In this document: positions 60,297 to 64,000 of the stretch, in pieces | How the letters are laid out: each line of letters starts with the position of its first letter | Numbering within the stretch: position 1 is the stretch's first letter | NCBI GenBank assembly: GCA_040360365.1 | Contig: CP136412.1 | Reading direction: 5' to 3' (one strand) | Origin: Arcanobacterium_A hippocoleae_A | GTDB lineage: Bacteria; Actinomycetota; Actinomycetes; Actinomycetales; Actinomycetaceae | DNA: 64,000 bases | Made by a program: the position numbers and the translations under genes | Notes under the pieces: model-generated | Databases searched by the model: none | Seen by the model: only the letters and a program-made list of their open reading frames with translations | What the model was told of the DNA's origin: nothing

Positions 60297-60406
60297 TTTT
60301 CGTCGATGAGGTTTGTGCGGAAGCGAGATGTGAACGCTTTCAAGGAAGCCGTCCGTCGCGGGCATCGGCAAAATATCGAAACTCCAACAGGAGGAAAGAA
60401 ACAGGC

Positions 60407-62029
60407 ATGAGCAAGCTGATTGCATTTGATGAAGAAGCACGTCGCGGGATGGAGCGCGGTCTCGATACCCTCGCAAACGTTGTAAAAGTTACCCTCGGTC
60501 CGAAAGGCCGGAATGTGGTGCTTGAGAAAAAGTGGGGTTCACCTACAATCACCAACGATGGCGTTTCAATCGCAAAAGAAATCGATCTTGAAGAACCATT
60601 CGAAAAGATTGGTGCAGAGCTCGTAAAAGAAGTTGCAAAGAAGACTGACGATGTTGCCGGCGACGGCACCACCACTGCGACCGTGCTTGCGCAAGCACTC
60701 GTAAAGGAAGGTCTGCGCAACGTTGTGGCAGGAGCAAACCCAATCGCACTTCGCCGCGGGATTGATCTTGCAGTAGAAGCAGTGGCAAAGCAGCTGCTTG
60801 AGAATGCGAAAGAAGTTGAAACTAAGGCTGAAATCGCTGATACGGCAGCAATCTCTGCGGGAGACCGTGAAATTGGTGAATTGATTGCGGAAGCTCTTGA
60901 TAAGGTCGGTAAGGAAGGCGTTGTGACCGTAGAAGAGTCCAACACTTTCGGGACTGAACTTGAGTTAACCGAAGGTATGTCTTTCGATAAAGGCTACCTT
61001 TCCCCATACTTTGTTACTGATGCTGAACGTCAGGAAGCAGTACTTGAAGATGCATACGTGCTTCTTGTCGAGTCCAAGATTTCAAATGTGAAAGAACTTC
61101 TTCCGCTTCTTGAAAAAGTAATGCAGACCGGTAAGCCGCTCGTAATTATCGCCGAAGATGTAGAAGGCGAAGCACTTGCAACCCTCGTGGTAAACAAGAT
61201 TCGCGGCACTTTCAAGTCTGCTGCAGTGAAAGCTCCAGGTTTCGGTGATCGCCGCAAGGAAACCTTGCAAGATATGGCAATTCTTACTGGCGGTCAGGTA
61301 ATTTCTGAAACCGTCGGCTTGAAACTTGAGACCGCTGATATCGATCTGCTTGGTCAGGCACGCAAGGTTGTGCTCACCAAGGATTCCACCACTATTGTGG
61401 AGGGTGCAGGTGCTGCGGAAGATATTGCTGCACGTGTGGCTACGATTAAGTCGCAGATTGAAAAGAGCACTTCTGATTACGATCGCGAGAAGCTGCAAGA
61501 GCGTCTGGCAAAGCTTGCAGGCGGCGTTGCCGTAATCAAGTCTGGTGCTGCTACCGAGACTGAGCTGAAAGAACGCAAGCATCGAATTGAAGACGCTGTA
61601 CGCAACGCAAAGGCAGCCGTCGAAGAAGGTATTGTTGCCGGCGGCGGCGTGGCGCTAATTCAGGCAGCCGACTCGGCATTTGAAAAGCTTGATCTTGACG
61701 GCGACGAAGCTACCGGCGCAAATATTGTGCGTGTAGCAGTGTCTGCGCCGCTAAAGCAGATTGCAGAGAATGCAGGGCTTGAAGGCGGAGTAGTGGCTGA
61801 AAAGGTGCGTGCGCTTCCTTCTGGTCACGGTCTGAATGCAGCAACCGGGGAATATGAAGATTTGCTTGCAGCAGGTGTGAATGATCCAGTGAAAGTGACC
61901 CGTTCGGCACTGCAGAATGCAGCTTCTATTGCCGGACTCTTCCTCACCACTGAGGCAGTTGTGGTTGACAAGCCAGAACCTCCGGCAGCTCCGGCAGCTG
62001 GCGGCGACGATATGGGCGGAATGTACTAA
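60407..62029 (+). CDS. groEL: 60-kDa chaperonin GroEL
   Basis: A 540-residue chaperonin. The start is SKLIAFDEEARRGMERG. ATP-binding motifs VTLGPKGRNV and DVAGDGTTTATVL, the apical KAPGFGDRRKE and the equatorial GIVAGGGVAL are intact. The tail GGDDMGGMY lacks the histidine-rich end of some actinobacterial GroEL1 proteins, so this is the housekeeping GroEL2 type. AGGAGG precedes ATG 60407. No groES is adjacent, as is common for the second actinobacterial copy. CIRCE upstream implies HrcA heat-shock control. Confidence 0.97.
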   Translation: MSKLIAFDEEARRGMERGLDTLANVVKVTLGPKGRNVVLEKKWGSPTITNDGVSIAKEIDLEEPFEKIGAELVKEVAKKTDDVAGDGTTTATVLAQALVKEGLRNVVAGANPIALRRGIDLAVEAVAKQLLENAKEVETKAEIADTAAISAGDREIGELIAEALDKVGKEGVVTVEESNTFGTELELTEGMSFDKGYLSPYFVTDAERQEAVLEDAYVLLVESKISNVKELLPLLEKVMQTGKPLVIIAEDVEGEALATLVVNKIRGTFKSAAVKAPGFGDRRKETLQDMAILTGGQVISETVGLKLETADIDLLGQARKVVLTKDSTTIVEGAGAAEDIAARVATIKSQIEKSTSDYDREKLQERLAKLAGGVAVIKSGAATETELKERKHRIEDAVRNAKAAVEEGIVAGGGVALIQAADSAFEKLDLDGDEATGANIVRVAVSAPLKQIAENAGLEGGVVAEKVRALPSGHGLNAATGEYEDLLAAGVNDPVKVTRSALQNAASIAGLFLTTEAVVVDKPEPPAAPAAGGDDMGGMY

Positions 62030-62061
62030 GCCATTTCAAGTCGATAATTTGTTATAACACA

Positions 62062-62114
62062 AATATTCAGGGGCGGATTTCTAATATTTGATCCGCCCCT
62101 GAATATTATTTTTC
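62062..62114 (+). terminator. Terminator of groEL
   Basis: A perfect 17-bp stem, AATATTCAGGGGCGGAT (62062-62078) with its complement (62091-62107), then ATTTTT. It starts 32 bp after the stop. Confidence 0.92.
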
Positions 62115-62169
62115 TATATTCCAATATTGCTTTCGTGGTTTTGCTGCGTAAATTAACGACGGAGATACA

Positions 62170-62515
62170 AACACTGCGTGAGCGGCGGTAAGAACTAGAT
62201 TTCGTTACTGGCGGCGGGAACTTGTTTTCGTTACGTAAGCGGCGGCAAGAACTCGGGCTGCGGTTTTCATCTTCGAAACTGCTCACGTTTCCGCAGGTCG
62301 CAGGCTCGCACTAACGACGGCTTTCCCGTCGTTAATCAAAACCATCCATTTCGCCACCGCTTACGTTTAAAAATACAAATTTCGCCATCACTTACGTTGA
62401 CTCATAAGCACATTTCGCCACCAGTTACGTTACCCGAAGCAGATTCTGCCGCCGGCTACGTAAACCGAAACCGATACCCGCGGCATAAACAAAGTGCACA
62501 GAAGCCATGATCAGG
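62170..62515 (+). repeat. Composite intergenic repeat, locus vi
   Basis: Three inverted motifs (ends near 62189, 62215 and 62246), a central module with the stem AACGACGG/CCGTCGTT, and four forward motifs (62353, 62384, 62417, 62448; spacing 31, 33, 31), then the shared tail ACCGATACCCGCGGCATAAA. The facing copies are 107 nt apart. It lies between convergent groEL and the LppM-like gene. Confidence 0.85.
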
Positions 62516-62625
62516 CTAGATTGAGTGCTTGCTCGACCTGGCCGAATCATGGCTTTAGTGTCTGGCCGAATCATGGCTCTAGTGTTTACCGGAACTTTTA
62601 ATTCGTGTTTACTTTTCCAATGCCG

Positions 62626-63773
62626 CTATTTCATATCGGCTTCTGGGTTGTCTGAATCTGGTGGGGATGCAGGAGCAGTATCGGATTTTCTGGGAGGAGT
62701 AAACGGGGTGCCGGTGCTTGGCGCCGAAAAGAACTCTCCTGCTGACCTTTGCTGCGGTGCCGGCGGAAAGCTGCCCTGACTTTGCCATGCTGTTTGCGGA
62801 TGCTGCGGCTGATATCCCGATGTTTGCGCATGGTCATATTGGTTATTCTGCTGGAATGCATTCCCGGAATAACTATTCGCTGAATACTCGCTATTGTTGG
62901 GCGAACCGTTAGGCATATCATTTTTCGGAGCGCTGCCGTAATAATCACCGTAAGGATTGCTATGCGGGTTCCCATGAGCGCCGCCGTAAGGAGCAAAGTA
63001 AGAATTATCGGCAGAATATGGACTGCCGCCGGAAGTTTTCTTGTCTTTTTCCGCTTATTCCGCAGCATTAAGAAAATAATCAGTGCTGCTGCTAACACAA
63101 GAATTGCTATCGCTGTGACGGCAATAGTATGCAAAATGGTACTTCCTGTTCCCTGGTTATCGGGGCCGGATTTGAATCCAAGAGCGGAACCATTATCCGG
63201 AGCAGCTCCGGCGGTTTTATCAGGAGATTTCAATCCTTCCACTTTCACGCCTTTGAGAAGTGCGGTAAATTTTGTAAATCGCGCCGTGTTTCCGGATATT
63301 TCTGCACCGTCGGCACTAATAATTTTGCCGGGCATTTTTACGGTAAAAGAAAAATCAAAATCAACAAGTCCGAGTAAACCTAACTGGTCTTCGTCAACGA
63401 AACTGGTTTTATCTCCGTTGAGATAAAAGATGTATGTGTCGTCTGTCTCAACCAAATTTTTTCCATCGATGATGGGATGTGAAGAATTTGCAGTAATTAA
63501 ACAGTCCAGTTCTCCATCGGCGGAGTTATCTTTAACCGTGAGTGTGCCGTTTTCGTCATTGATTGCGGTATCAATCCCGGCCTGTTCGGTGAGTCCCTGG
63601 CAGCTTAATCCCATCTGCTGCATCATTCCTGTGTCGTCGGCAAGATGTATTTCCATTGCAACCTTGCCGCCGGGTTTAATTTCCATAATTCCCTCAACTT
63701 CACATGCTGTGAGCAGCAGCAGCGCTGGAAAAAGGAAAACAAGGAACTTTTTAAATCTCTGTGATGTTTCCAT
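62626..63773 (-). CDS. LppM-like lipoprotein with membrane helix (one apparent frameshift)
   Basis: About 382 residues. The lipobox LLLTAC precedes Cys24. The following domain (VEGIMEIKPGGKVAMEIHLAD in part, then FTVKMPGKI) resembles the LppM family of mycobacterial lipoproteins. One membrane helix (AVTAIAILVLAAALIIFLML) and a Lys/Arg patch follow, then a Gly/Tyr/Asn/Pro/Gln-rich cytoplasmic tail. The frame breaks near A5 (T5 on the plus strand, 63046-63050); one added base gives KRKKDKKTSGGSPYS and continues in the frame ending at 62626. Without it the tail is an unnatural arginine/isoleucine-rich sequence. LppM is linked to host phagosome interaction in mycobacteria; a role here is unknown. 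Confidence 0.75.
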
Positions 63774-64000
63774 ACTGTTCAGACCTTAACTGAGTTCGGT
63801 AAGTTTAATTGTGATTTAAACGGGGAGCAGGGCGACGGTTTTATTTGAAAATCAGCGCCTTTCAAATCCGCTCCAGTTGAATTCATGCTAACAGACTTCT
63901 TCTGCGAAAAGAGTTCTTTCTTAGTGAAAATCTTGCTTTCGAGCTGTTGCCGTATCAGAAGTTTGCGATAATGAGAGCACGGACGTGCAAAATGATGGCA
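63774..64000. other. Window end, promoter region
   Basis: Contains the upstream region of the LppM-like gene. No gene can be called at the right edge; a GATAAT hexamer at about 63966-63971 may be a -10 box for a gene beyond the window. Confidence 0.35.

Noticed and set aside
2636..62515. The composite repeat as a MITE or insertion sequence
   Set aside because: No transposase, no consistent terminal inverted repeats at locus ends, and no target-site duplications that I can see. Modules are present in different numbers at each locus.

Overview
The window looks like chromosome from a host-associated Gram-positive actinobacterium of moderate GC, most like the Actinomycetaceae or a neighbouring family. 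Evidence: actinobacterial signature genes (DUF3263, DUF4032, a LytR C-terminal-domain protein, an LppM-like lipoprotein, a CIRCE-controlled groEL with no groES beside it, a dnaX with a very long tail), a DtxR/IdeR-type iron box, and several sortase-anchored proteins with LAxTG/LPxTG-type tails. The species cannot be named from the sequence.

Layout. 1-2.6 kb: general PTS operon crr-ptsH-ptsI. 3.1-3.8 kb: a small unknown pair, one RelE-like. 4.3-8.0 kb: a 44-bp tandem repeat and a large HtaA/leucine-rich-repeat surface protein behind an iron box. 8.5-11.3 kb: two coupled YbjN-like genes and a BCCT transporter. 11.9-16.1 kb: an LPQTG surface protein and ahpC-ahpF. 17-32.5 kb: a host-interaction block with a giant subtilisin, N-acetylhexosamine kinase (nahK), sialidase and alpha-L-fucosidase. 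33-35 kb: OPT peptide transporter. 35-37.4 kb: tRNA-Ser, SRP RNA and repeats. 37.4-39.6 kb: a GntR/ABC export operon with a palindromic operator. 39.7-45 kb: tsaD, dnaX, recR. 45-51 kb: DUF4032 protein, sugar ABC ATPase, Ser/Thr kinase, DsbA-like protein. 51.5-55.6 kb: tRNA-Thr and a GH84 hexosaminidase. 55.9-64 kb: DUF454, AGCS symporter, ung, DUF3263, LytR_C, groEL, LppM-like lipoprotein.

How it fits together. Sialidase, fucosidase and GH84 hexosaminidase are all secreted and end in LAKTGA-type anchors. They would strip sialic acid, fucose and GlcNAc from mucin-type glycans. NahK would phosphorylate released hexosamine. The subtilisin and OPT/AGCS/BCCT carriers would supply peptides, amino acids and betaines, and the iron-boxed HtaA protein would capture haem.

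Two features dominate the unexplained sequence. First, at least six intergenic loci carry a composite repeat: degenerate copies of an about 18-bp motif (core GCCGCCAGTTACGT) at a 31-bp period, in inverted arrays. In four loci the facing copies are exactly 107 nt apart. Three loci also carry a 19-bp-stem hairpin. I cannot assign this element to a described family. Second, 14 protein genes, including dnaX, recR and ptsI, are broken by about 22 apparent frameshifts. Every one is repaired by adding one base, usually in a homopolymer. That pattern points to a deletion-biased consensus sequence rather than real gene decay. I therefore give these genes as single full-span CDS entries and list each break.
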